Assembly (NCBI GenBank): GCA_023418915.1
Contig: JAEZYU010000070.1
Location: forward strand, 10,913-74,912
DNA length: 64,000 nucleotides
DNA from: Bacillota bacterium
GTDB lineage: Bacteria > Bacillota > Clostridia > Acetivibrionales > DTU013
Direction of reading: 5' to 3'
A program made the translations under genes and the position numbers. Of the stretch, positions 1 to 8,435 are shown piece by piece; within the stretch, counting starts at the first letter, position 1, and each line of letters starts with the position of its first letter. Under the pieces are notes generated by a model. That model searched no databases and had not been told where the DNA came from. It was given only the letters and a program-made list of their open reading frames with translations.

Positions 1-2
1 CA

Positions 3-1967
3 AAACTGATTGTAGAAAACGCAGGAATAATGCAATCCATAAATGCGGGCGGCAAACATCAGATTAAATTTAATATAAATAACATCAGTAATTTTGCTGC
101 GAAAAACATAAGTCTGTCATTGACAATGGATGACCTGAATACCGCTCCCAAGTTACTACGGAACTTTGTCCTGAGGCAAACCTTGTCAGATATAAATGCA
201 AATGAGGCAAAGGAAGCAGTTTTTAGTTTGGAGTCGCTTCCTACAGCACCTGAGGGTGTATATAAGTTTATACTTGGCATCGAATATGAAAATTCGTTTG
301 CCAATACATTTCCGGCTTTATCAATACCTGTTTATGTGAAGGTTGTAAACAACAACACAAAGCCGATTCTTTCTGTGAATGATATTACAGTTAGGCAATC
401 AGAAACAACAGATGCTATTGTTCTTGACTTAACTCTGCAGAACATCGGCAGACTCAAAGCAGACGATGTAAAGGTTACGCTTGGCGGCCTGAGAAGCGGC
501 GGGTTTACTGCATATAACTCAACTGACGTGAGATATATAGACACCATATACGGCAACGGTACGGCGACGGTGTCATATGAGCTGCTGCCTCCTTCGTCCG
601 GTGCGGCAGGCAGTAATGAACTGTCGGTAAAGTTTGAGTACAGGGATTCGGCAGGCAATAGCTACACAGAGCAGAATCAAATATTTGTGCCTGCAGGTGA
701 AGGCGAAGGGTCACGACCTAATGTCGCATTCGAACAGATCACGGCACCGCAGGCTGCGCTTGGCGTGGGTAATGAGTTCAATATCAGCTTTGCCCTGAAA
801 AACAGCGGTGGAGCAGCTGCTAAGAACATAAAGGTTACACTGAATACTGATGCGGGTATCGTAATCAGATCAATGAACCCTGTCTATCTGACAGACCTTG
901 GTGCCAATAAGTCGGAAAAGATATCGTATTCGCTTTTTGCGGCAGATGAGGCCGTTACAAAAAATTATCCGATATCGCTGAATGTGGAATATGAAGATGC
1001 CTTCGGGAACAAATATAACGCAACACAGTATGTAGGTGTATTTGTCGAGAACGACGCAGGAAAGACAGTTCCAAGGATAATTATTGACAATTATTCAATG
1101 GATCCATTTCCGGTAAATGCAGGAGAGGAAATAAAACTGAAAATGTCTTTCCTGAACACCAGCAAAACAATTGATGTATCGAACATAAAGGTGACGGTCA
1201 CATCGGAGGATGGAACCTTCACACCTACTGATTCGGGCAACACATTCTTTATAGAAAGAATACCAATGACGGAGAATGTCGAACGGGAACTGGCGCTGCA
1301 GGTCAAGCCTGATGCGGAGCAGAAATCCTATATGTTGACTGTCAATTTTGAATATGAGGATGAAAAAGGGAACCCGTTTACAGCGAAGGAGACCATGAGT
1401 GTCAGAGTGCTGCAAAGTCCCAGACTGGTGACCGGGCAGGTAAACATGATGACTGAAACCTTTGTCGGTCAGCCTGTATCTGTTTATATGGATTTCTACA
1501 ACATGGGCAAATCCACACTATATAATCTTATGGTAAGTGTCGAGGGGGAATTTCAGGGACAGGGCCTCAGCTATTATGTAGGTAACTTTGAACCCGGCAG
1601 GACAGATTACTTCGATGCTTCCTTCAGTCCCATGAATCCGGGCATGCAAAAGGGCAGTGTCCTGTTTACATTTGAAGATGCCAACGGAAAAACCTCTGAG
1701 GTTCGCAAGGAATTCGAGCTGAATGTTATGGAAATGATGCAGCAGGAGCCTATTCTAGATGAGTTTGGGAACCCGATCGACATGGGTATGGGTAAACCCG
1801 GCATGGATATGCCAGGTATGCCTGGTATGCCCGGCGGCAGGCCTGCCGCAGTCAGCATCTGGGTCTATATTGGTATCGGTGCGGCAGTGCTTGCTGCAGC
1901 AGTTGTGGTTTTCATAATTCTCAGGAAGAGGTCCATAAGGAGAAGGGAATTGAGCCTGGATGAATAA
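3..1967 (+). CDS. CARDB-like repeat membrane-anchored protein (5' end outside window)
   Basis: The open frame runs to the left window edge, so the N-terminus is missing; the first internal Met (position 30) is not a credible start. About 654 residues are visible. Five segments spaced about 120 residues apart share an N-x-G/S...A-x-N-I/L-K-V-T-L pattern (around residues 20, 140, 260, 380 and 495), as expected for tandem CARDB/COG1361-type beta-sandwich domains. A Gly/Met/Pro-rich linker (around 590-610) precedes one C-terminal membrane segment (about 612-635) and a basic tail, so the repeats should lie outside the membrane. The stop overlaps the next gene by 8 bases, a MacB-like permease; such CARDB proteins often accompany MacB-type efflux transporters. 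A role as accessory subunit of that exporter is inferred. Substrate unknown. Confidence 0.75.
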   Translation, partial: KLIVENAGIMQSINAGGKHQIKFNINNISNFAAKNISLSLTMDDLNTAPKLLRNFVLRQTLSDINANEAKEAVFSLESLPTAPEGVYKFILGIEYENSFANTFPALSIPVYVKVVNNNTKPILSVNDITVRQSETTDAIVLDLTLQNIGRLKADDVKVTLGGLRSGGFTAYNSTDVRYIDTIYGNGTATVSYELLPPSSGAAGSNELSVKFEYRDSAGNSYTEQNQIFVPAGEGEGSRPNVAFEQITAPQAALGVGNEFNISFALKNSGGAAAKNIKVTLNTDAGIVIRSMNPVYLTDLGANKSEKISYSLFAADEAVTKNYPISLNVEYEDAFGNKYNATQYVGVFVENDAGKTVPRIIIDNYSMDPFPVNAGEEIKLKMSFLNTSKTIDVSNIKVTVTSEDGTFTPTDSGNTFFIERIPMTENVERELALQVKPDAEQKSYMLTVNFEYEDEKGNPFTAKETMSVRVLQSPRLVTGQVNMMTETFVGQPVSVYMDFYNMGKSTLYNLMVSVEGEFQGQGLSYYVGNFEPGRTDYFDASFSPMNPGMQKGSVLFTFEDANGKTSEVRKEFELNVMEMMQQEPILDEFGNPIDMGMGKPGMDMPGMPGMPGGRPAAVSIWVYIGIGAAVLAAAVVVFIILRKRSIRRRELSLDE

Positions 1968-3342
1968 AAAAGATATAGTAAGGCTTGCTTTCAAAAACTT
2001 CATGAGAAGAAAGACCCGGTCTATCCTTACGATTCTTGGTGTTCTGATAGGTACGGCAGCTATAGTTGTCATGCTCTCGCTCGGCATAGGAATGAATGAG
2101 AGCTTCAAACGACAGCTCAGCAGAATGGGGAGCCTTAATATCATCGAAGTCAACCGTTGGTACTTTGAAGAGGATGGAAAGGGCGGAGGCTACTCCAGAG
2201 AATCGGTGCTCGATGATAAAGCGGTAGCGCAATTCGAGGCCATTGAAGGTGTTGAAGCGGTCATGCCGTATTTTCAAACCGGATTGAAGCTGGTATCGGG
2301 CAAGTATTCAATGTACGCCAATATCGTAGGTATCGACCCCAAAATACTTGAAGCTTTTGACTTTAAGGTTGCCGAAGGCAGGCTGCTCAATGATGAGGAT
2401 ACTACATCACTGCTTTTCGGCTCCGAAACACCTTACCAGTTCTATAACCCAAGGTCAAGGGGCAGGTTCGGAGGAGGTTATGTATACTTTGGAGGACCGG
2501 GAGGCGGCGAAAGAGCCGAACCTGATGTCGACGTTTTAAATGACAAGCTTGTCATGACATTCGATCACAGCTATGGCGAGCGAAGACCTGCCGGAGCCGG
2601 CGGACAGGAGAATTACAGGCCGCCGAAGCTGTATAAGGTAAAGGGCGTGGGCTTGCTGGAGCAATCCCAGGATGATAAATCCTATTCCATATATGTACAT
2701 ATAGACTACCTTAAAAAAATAATGAAGGAAAACGAGAGGGCAATGGGCTCTCAGGGAATCCGTACAGGTAACCAGCAGGATGGATACCAGCAGGTCAAGG
2801 TCAAGGTCAAGGACATGAAAGATGTTGAAAGTGTACAGGAACAGATTAAGCAGTTGGGCTTTGGTACCTACAGCCTTACCGATATACTCAAGAGTATGCA
2901 GGAAACATCATCGACCATGCAGACCGTGCTTGGCGGAATAGGTGCGATATCGCTGTTTGTTGCGGCAATCGGCATCACGAACACAATGGTCATGTCGATA
3001 TACGAAAGAACAAGGGAGATCGGTGTCATGAAGGTTCTGGGCTGTATGCTCGGCGACATAAGAAACCTGTTCCTGTTCGAGGCTGCCCTGATTGGGTTTA
3101 TAGGAGGCTTGCTCGGACTTGGGTTCAGCTACGGAGCCTCCGCACTCCTTAACCGGTATGCGGGGGGATTGTTCGGAGGAGGATACTATAGCGGAGGCCC
3201 TGACAGCATAGTTTCATTGATACCGGTATGGCTTGCATTAGTAGCACTGGGTTTTGCCACATTGGTGGGAATCATTTCAGGCTTTATGCCGGCAAGACGC
3301 GCAATGAAGCTGAGTGCGCTGGAAGCTATTAAAACAGAGTAA
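1960..3342 (+). CDS. MacB/FtsX-like ABC transporter permease
   Basis: 460 residues with the typical MacB layout: one membrane helix near residues 18-42, a large extracytoplasmic MacB periplasmic-core-like domain (about 45-300), then three C-terminal FtsX-type helices (about 320-345, 370-395, 425-448). It ends with the family-typical motif P-A-R-R-A-M-K-L-S-A-L-E-A-I. The extracytoplasmic part has an unusually Gly-rich stretch around 165-220. Translation is coupled to the CARDB protein gene (8-base overlap). The ATP-binding partner is not in the window and presumably lies upstream. Exports or releases an unknown substrate; lipoprotein, peptide and macrolide relatives all exist. A bidirectional terminator follows directly. 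Confidence 0.85.
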   Translation: MNKKDIVRLAFKNFMRRKTRSILTILGVLIGTAAIVVMLSLGIGMNESFKRQLSRMGSLNIIEVNRWYFEEDGKGGGYSRESVLDDKAVAQFEAIEGVEAVMPYFQTGLKLVSGKYSMYANIVGIDPKILEAFDFKVAEGRLLNDEDTTSLLFGSETPYQFYNPRSRGRFGGGYVYFGGPGGGERAEPDVDVLNDKLVMTFDHSYGERRPAGAGGQENYRPPKLYKVKGVGLLEQSQDDKSYSIYVHIDYLKKIMKENERAMGSQGIRTGNQQDGYQQVKVKVKDMKDVESVQEQIKQLGFGTYSLTDILKSMQETSSTMQTVLGGIGAISLFVAAIGITNTMVMSIYERTREIGVMKVLGCMLGDIRNLFLFEAALIGFIGGLLGLGFSYGASALLNRYAGGLFGGGYYSGGPDSIVSLIPVWLALVALGFATLVGIISGFMPARRAMKLSALEAIKTE

Positions 3343-3349
3343 AAATAAA

Positions 3350-3378
3350 AAAGGGGGTCCAGAGCCCCCTTTGATTTT
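3350..3378. terminator. Bidirectional rho-independent terminator
   Basis: Stem AAAGGGGG / CCCCCTTT (3350-3357 with 3365-3372), 7-base loop. It is followed by GATTTTT on the plus strand and flanked by an A-rich run on the other side. It sits between the convergent permease and acyl-CoA synthetase genes and can serve both. Confidence 0.85.
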
Positions 3379-3386
3379 TAATCATT

Positions 3387-5042
3387 TTACATATCGTTCT
3401 GTCTTATTTCCTTTCTTTTAATCTTTCCGCTTATCGTTTTAGGAAGCTCGTCCACAAATTCAATGATCCTCGGGTATTTATAAGGCGCAGTTATCCTCTT
3501 TACATACTCCTGCAGCTCCTTTACAAGGCTGTCGCTGCCTTTCCAGCCCTTTGACAGTACAATTGTGGCCTTTACGACCTGACCTCTTACGGGGTCAGGT
3601 ACCGCTGTTACAGCACATTCCAAAACAGATTGATGCTCCATCAAGGCGCTTTCCACCTCAAAGGGGCCTATCCTGTAACCTGAGCATTTGATAACATCAT
3701 CAGACCTGCCTACGAACCAGTAATATCCGTCCTCATCACGCCAGGCAACATCTCCTGTATCGTACATACCGTCGTTCCAGACACGGGAAGTGGCTTGCTC
3801 ATCTCTGTAATATCCCTTGAAAAGACCGGGGGGTACACTATCCTCAAGACCCTTTATGACTATTCTGCCCTCGACTCCGGCTGGACAGGAGTTACCATTA
3901 TCATCGATGATGTCAACATTGTATAATGGTGATGGTTTACCCATTGAACCGGGCTTTGGATCTATCCATTCAAAGTTTGCGCACAGCACAGTTGTTTCAG
4001 TCTGCCCGAAGCCCTCGATTATGTCGAGCCCGGTTGCCTTTTTGAACTGGTTATAGACCTCGGGATTCAGCGGTTCACCTGCAGTACATGCTATTTTGAT
4101 GCTGGAGAAATCATACTTCGATAGATCCTCCTTGATCAGGAAGCGATAAATAGTCGGAGGTGCACAGAAAGAGGTTATCCTGTATTTTTCCATTGCCTTC
4201 ATGAGTTTATCGGGAACAAACTTGTCCATATCATAAACAAACAGCGCAACACCGCAGATCCATTGGCCATAAATTTTTCCCCAGGCGCATTTTGCCCACC
4301 CGGATTCCGATACTGTCAGATGCAGTCCTTCGCTGCCTAGCCGCTGCCAGTAATGAGCTGTCACTATATGACCTATGGGATAGTAAAAATCATGTACTAC
4401 TATCTTGGGCATTCCGGTGGTGCCTGACGTAAAATACATCAGCATATTGTCGCACCCGCCTGCCGCATCATTGCCGACAGGCCTTGTCCAATTTTCTGGG
4501 GCCTTTTCCAGTTCAGTGTCAAAGTCGAGCCATCCTTCTCGTCTGCCTCCTGTAAGTGCAATGCATCCGACTGTCGGCGAATCCTCCATTGCTTCTTCAA
4601 TAAACGATAGTACTTCATGGTCCGGTACAGACACAATCATCTTGATCAAGGCTGCGTTATTTCTATATACAATATCCTTTTTCGTCAATTGAACTGTTGC
4701 CGGAACAGAAACAGCTCCGATTTTCTCAAGCGCTAATGTGCATACCCAGTAATGCCATCTTCTTTTTAGCAGCAGCATCACAGCGTCGCCTTTTTTGATA
4801 CCGCAGCCCATAAACAGGTTAGCCGCCTTATCACTCAGCCTCTTCATATCGCCAAACGTAAATATACGCTCATCGCCATGGTCATTGCACCATACCATGG
4901 CTGTCTTGTCCGGCTGTTCTGCTGCCCAGGCATCAACTACGTCATAGGCAAAGTTGAAATTTTCCGGAAGCTCCACCTTATAATTTTGCTTGAAATCTTC
5001 ATATGTATCAAAATCCTGTTTTTGTAAAAACTTCTCCAGCAT
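3387..5042 (-). CDS. AMP-forming acyl-CoA synthetase (acetyl-/medium-chain type)
   Basis: ANL superfamily enzyme: carboxylate + ATP + CoA to acyl-CoA + AMP + PPi. Visible motifs are the phosphate-binding loop YFTSGTTGMPK near residue 200, the QTE-type adenylate motif (GFGQTETTVL), the hinge region GRSDDVIKCSGYRIGP (about 440-455) and the catalytic-lysine motif ISGKIKR near the C-terminus. I chose the ATG at 5042 because AAGGAG lies 11 bases before it. An upstream in-frame ATG at 5069 lacks a site and would add nine residues. Length (551) fits ACSM/Acs-like ligases. It lies about 60 bases after the XRE-cupin regulator gene on the same strand, a common pairing in Clostridia, so it is probably controlled by it. 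Substrate chain length cannot be read from the sequence. Confidence 0.85.
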   Translation of the reverse strand: MLEKFLQKQDFDTYEDFKQNYKVELPENFNFAYDVVDAWAAEQPDKTAMVWCNDHGDERIFTFGDMKRLSDKAANLFMGCGIKKGDAVMLLLKRRWHYWVCTLALEKIGAVSVPATVQLTKKDIVYRNNAALIKMIVSVPDHEVLSFIEEAMEDSPTVGCIALTGGRREGWLDFDTELEKAPENWTRPVGNDAAGGCDNMLMYFTSGTTGMPKIVVHDFYYPIGHIVTAHYWQRLGSEGLHLTVSESGWAKCAWGKIYGQWICGVALFVYDMDKFVPDKLMKAMEKYRITSFCAPPTIYRFLIKEDLSKYDFSSIKIACTAGEPLNPEVYNQFKKATGLDIIEGFGQTETTVLCANFEWIDPKPGSMGKPSPLYNVDIIDDNGNSCPAGVEGRIVIKGLEDSVPPGLFKGYYRDEQATSRVWNDGMYDTGDVAWRDEDGYYWFVGRSDDVIKCSGYRIGPFEVESALMEHQSVLECAVTAVPDPVRGQVVKATIVLSKGWKGSDSLVKELQEYVKRITAPYKYPRIIEFVDELPKTISGKIKRKEIRQNDM

Positions 5043-5102
5043 TATCTCATAAACTCCTTTATTATGCATGTTTGTCGCAGTAAATAGACTATCATTGTCT
5101 CG

Positions 5103-5666
5103 TTACACTTTGTCATTCAATATTATTGTGAGGAACTTGCCGGGCTTGTCATCTGCTGCTGTCTGACCATGAGGTATCCTGGGGTCAAAGTACAGCGAGT
5201 CGCCGGGGCCCATTATGATCTCCTTGCCGCCTAGTATGACCTTTATGCTTCCTTCAAGTACATAGTTGAATTCGTGTCCGGGATGAGTCACCAGTGACAT
5301 CTTTTTGTTTTCCTCCGGATCAATCGTAACAAGCAGCGGCTCGACCTTTTTATTCATAAAGCTGTAAGCAAGGCTTTGAAACTTATATCCCTTATAACGC
5401 TCGATATACGGAGCCTCTCCATTTTTAACAAAGCAGTAGTTATGAAGTCGGGGCGTCGAGCCGGTTAAAAGCTCCGTCAGTTCAACATCCAATATGCCGG
5501 CAATCTGGTATAGGGTCGAAATCGGTACGCCTTCGGCCGCATTTTCATACTGCATATATTCCTTAGGGGTTATGTTCAGCCTGCCGGCCAGCGTTTCAGC
5601 TGTCATGCCCGATATTTCCCTTAGCTCGCAGATCCTGTCCGCTATTTGCCTTTTAGTATCCGACAA
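5103..5666 (-). CDS. XRE-family transcriptional regulator with C-terminal cupin domain
   Basis: 187 residues: an N-terminal helix-turn-helix (about 8-63, Cro/C1 type: RICELREISGMTAETLAGRL) followed by a cupin_2 barrel (about 110-182) with the G-x-E-F-N-Y-V-L-E-G and PGDSLYFDPRIPHG motifs. Proteins of this architecture act as small-molecule-responsive regulators of the metabolic gene next to them. The start is TTG, supported by AAGGAGGG about 8 bases upstream. It is the first gene of a minus-strand pair with the acyl-CoA synthetase, so it likely controls that gene and itself. The ligand is unknown; an acid or acyl-CoA linked to the synthetase is a reasonable inference. Confidence 0.85.
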   Translation of the reverse strand: MSDTKRQIADRICELREISGMTAETLAGRLNITPKEYMQYENAAEGVPISTLYQIAGILDVELTELLTGSTPRLHNYCFVKNGEAPYIERYKGYKFQSLAYSFMNKKVEPLLVTIDPEENKKMSLVTHPGHEFNYVLEGSIKVILGGKEIIMGPGDSLYFDPRIPHGQTAADDKPGKFLTIILNDKV

Positions 5667-5850
5667 ATTTATCCCTCCTTGTGCAAAATGATACGAGTTT
5701 TTGCATTAATACTTATCATAACACAATATCGTCCGGTGTTTAAGCAAAATTTATTCATACATCTATGAATGTAAATATTGAAAATTTTAACCAATTATTA
5801 ATTTATTATTTCCTGACGGAATATATGATATATATGGAGGGCGGCAGATA

Positions 5851-6129
5851 ATGAGCGATCACGAAAGACAACTTCTAAATTCGGCATGTAATGGCGGGGT
5901 AGCGGCTTTTGAAGAGCTGACTGCGTCCCATCAGAGCATTGTATACAATTTCATGCTCAGAGAGTGCGGCAATGAATTTGAGGCATGCCAACTGACACAG
6001 GATGTGTTCGTCAAGGTATTTGAGCTGCTGACCACAGATACCATAACAGATAATCTGTTCACATGTATATATCGGACGGCTTCAGAAGTGAGCCGGCACA
6101 CTGCGAGCGTGTCTCAGAAGATTTCCTGA
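5851..6129 (+). CDS. Short sigma-70 region-2-like protein
   Basis: 92 residues with a ribosome-binding site (GGAGGG, about 10 bases upstream). The sequence resembles region 2 of ECF sigma factors: A-F-E-E-L-T...IVYNFMLRECGNEFEACQLTQDVFVKVF, the part that binds core polymerase and the -10 element. It stops before any region 4, so the -35-binding helix-turn-helix is absent. It could be a truncated sigma factor, a remnant, or one half of a split sigma factor; no region-4 partner is visible nearby. It lies 130 bases upstream of the response regulator, in the same direction but apparently in its own unit. Confidence 0.55.
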   Translation: MSDHERQLLNSACNGGVAAFEELTASHQSIVYNFMLRECGNEFEACQLTQDVFVKVFELLTTDTITDNLFTCIYRTASEVSRHTASVSQKIS

Positions 6130-6262
6130 CCGATATATGTCTTTAATAAAATCTGACATATTATTGATTTTCTTTGATTTCATAGAACCTATACTAAAAA
6201 TATTGTAGAATAAAAGTATAATTCTATTTATTTAGTGATTCTTCTTTAAACGGGGTAAAGGT

Positions 6263-6961
6263 ATGAACGAGGTTAAAACAAAAATATTAGTAGTGGAAGA
6301 TGAAGCGTCGATAAGAAAGTTTATAGCTATCAACCTGGAGAGAAGCGGGTTTGACGTGCTGGAAGCGGAAACAGGAGAAAAGGCTCTGGAGATGGCATAC
6401 GCATGTAAACCGGAAGTTATGGTACTTGATGTCATGTTACCTGGGATCGATGGCTTCGAGGTCTGTACCAGACTTAGAGATGAAATGCCAGGTCTTATTA
6501 TTATTATGCTGACAGCAAGAGGACAGGACATCGATAAGATAACCGGGCTTGAGATAGGAGCCGATGACTATATGGTAAAGCCGTTTAACCCAAGGGAGCT
6601 CACAGCCAGAATAAACACGGTGCTCAGGAGGATAGAGCGGTCGAAAATGCCGGATGACGGTCCCCTTACATATAAAAATCTAAAGATGGATCTGAAGTCG
6701 CAGAAGTTCTTCAAGGACAATGCCGAGATAGAGCTGACTCCAACTGAATTCTCAGTATTGAAAATGTTTATGTCAAATATAGGAAGAGCGTTAAGCAGAA
6801 ACGAACTGTTCAATTCGGTGTGGGGAAAAAATTATTTTGGTGATCTGAAGACACTGGATGTCTATATAAGAAGGATCAGAGAAAAAATTGAGGAGGATCC
6901 GTCAAAACCCAAGTATATCGAGACTGTATGGGGGTATGGGTACAGATGGTGCGACAAATGA
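6263..6961 (+). CDS. OmpR/PhoB-family response regulator
   Basis: 232 residues. Receiver domain (1-118) with the acidic pair E12/D13, phospho-acceptor D56 (in VMVLDVMLP), T84 and K106. Winged-helix DNA-binding domain (about 130-230) with the typical TPTEFSVLKMFM and YIETVWGYGYRW motifs. All key residues are intact. The cognate kinase gene follows after 67 bases, then a lipoprotein overlapping the kinase, giving an apparent three-gene unit. The signal is unknown. Confidence 0.92.
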   Translation: MNEVKTKILVVEDEASIRKFIAINLERSGFDVLEAETGEKALEMAYACKPEVMVLDVMLPGIDGFEVCTRLRDEMPGLIIIMLTARGQDIDKITGLEIGADDYMVKPFNPRELTARINTVLRRIERSKMPDDGPLTYKNLKMDLKSQKFFKDNAEIELTPTEFSVLKMFMSNIGRALSRNELFNSVWGKNYFGDLKTLDVYIRRIREKIEEDPSKPKYIETVWGYGYRWCDK

Positions 6962-7028
6962 CAGCACACAATTCATTAAATACAGAGTGCCATATGTATA
7001 ATGCCTGCGGAGTCGGGGAGAGGACAGA

Positions 7029-8435
7029 ATGATTCTTGGCATAAGAAGCAGAATGACCTTTGGCTTCATATTGATAATCATATTGACGGTACTCGTTCTG
7101 GAAGCCTTGATCATCAGCATTGTACGCGTCAATTACTATAAAAATCTGGAGGCTAACCTCAACAATCAGGTAAAGGTATCCTGTGTGATGTATGCCAGAT
7201 ATTTTTCTGATGCGCCGCTTACTGATAATGTCATGAACAACGTGGACACATTCTGGAGACAGACTACAGCGCAGGTGCAGATACTTGATACAGACGGCAA
7301 GGTACTTATGGACTCCATTGGTTATATGCCTGAAGACGACCTCAGAATGCCGGATGTTGAAAAGGCACTTGAGACTGGAAGAGGATCATGGACAGGCAAG
7401 GTACCCTACGACACTTATGGGATTATAGCTGTATCCAATACACTGACAGTTGATGGCAAGACCGTCGGAGTGCTGAGGTTTATAAGCACATTAAAGGATG
7501 TGGACGAGGATGTTAATGCCGTCTCGAGGATATTCATTATAATCGGAGTTGTTGTTACAGTGATTTCCGTTATATTGAGCTTTCTGCTCTCGAGTACCAT
7601 TGTCAATCCGCTCAAGAAAGTAACCGACACAGCTGCAAGGATGGCATCCGGAGATATTCATGTCCGCAGCAGGAAGAAATATAATGATGAAATAGGAAAG
7701 CTGTCAGACACACTTAATTATCTTGCGGATGAGATAGATAAAAGGGACAGGATGAAAAATGAATTCATATCGTCCATTTCCCATGAATTGCGGACGCCTC
7801 TCACATCCATAAAAGGCTGGGCTGTTACTCTCAAGGAGGTAGAAGGTGAGGACAGGGAACTCCAGGAAACAGGTCTGGATATAATAGAAAAGGAATGTGA
7901 CAGGCTCACGGCAATGGTGGCTGAACTGTTGGATTTTTCGAGGCTGGTGTCCGGCAAGCTCACAATAAGGAAAGAAAATGTGCAGCTCGAGGAATTTGTG
8001 GACACCGTAGGCAGGCAGCTGACCCCAAGGGCAGCAAGGGACGGTCTGCTTTTCAACGTAGAGGTGGAAGGCGAACTGCCGGAGATAAAAATAGACGGAA
8101 ACAGACTAAAGCAGGTGATCATCAATGTGCTGGACAACGCATTCAGGTTTACGCCAGCAGGAGGAAGCGTGCTTTTTAAGTCAGTGGCCAGCGGCGGAGA
8201 GGTCATATTTACTGTCAGTGATACAGGCTGCGGCATTCCCGCAGACGAATTGCCATATATAAAGGAAAAATTCTTCAAGGGCAGAAACAGCAAGCTTGGC
8301 AGCGGTATAGGACTTTCCATATGTGATGAAATTATTAAAATGATGAACGGAAGCTTTGCCATCTACAGCGCTGCCAACAAGGGAACCAAGGTTGTTATCC
8401 GGATCCCTGCCGATACGGAGGAAGATACAGCATGA
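7029..8435 (+). CDS. Membrane sensor histidine kinase (PhoR/WalK type)
   Basis: 468 residues: membrane helix at about 10-30, an extracytoplasmic sensor region of about 135 residues, a second helix (about 167-192), HAMP (about 190-243), the HisKA dimerisation helix with phospho-acceptor H252 (SSISHELRTPLTS), and a HATPase domain with N box (NVLDNAFRFTP), G1 (DTGCGIP) and G2 (GSGIGLSI). It should phosphorylate the response regulator encoded just upstream. Its last codons overlap the next gene by 4 bases (ATGA), which couples translation of the kinase and the lipoprotein. Confidence 0.92.
   Translation: MILGIRSRMTFGFILIIILTVLVLEALIISIVRVNYYKNLEANLNNQVKVSCVMYARYFSDAPLTDNVMNNVDTFWRQTTAQVQILDTDGKVLMDSIGYMPEDDLRMPDVEKALETGRGSWTGKVPYDTYGIIAVSNTLTVDGKTVGVLRFISTLKDVDEDVNAVSRIFIIIGVVVTVISVILSFLLSSTIVNPLKKVTDTAARMASGDIHVRSRKKYNDEIGKLSDTLNYLADEIDKRDRMKNEFISSISHELRTPLTSIKGWAVTLKEVEGEDRELQETGLDIIEKECDRLTAMVAELLDFSRLVSGKLTIRKENVQLEEFVDTVGRQLTPRAARDGLLFNVEVEGELPEIKIDGNRLKQVIINVLDNAFRFTPAGGSVLFKSVASGGEVIFTVSDTGCGIPADELPYIKEKFFKGRNSKLGSGIGLSICDEIIKMMNGSFAIYSAANKGTKVVIRIPADTEEDTA

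Noticed and set aside
7718..8362. Minus-strand open frame of 214 codons
   Set aside because: Antisense to the histidine kinase catalytic region; Ser/Leu-rich shadow composition.
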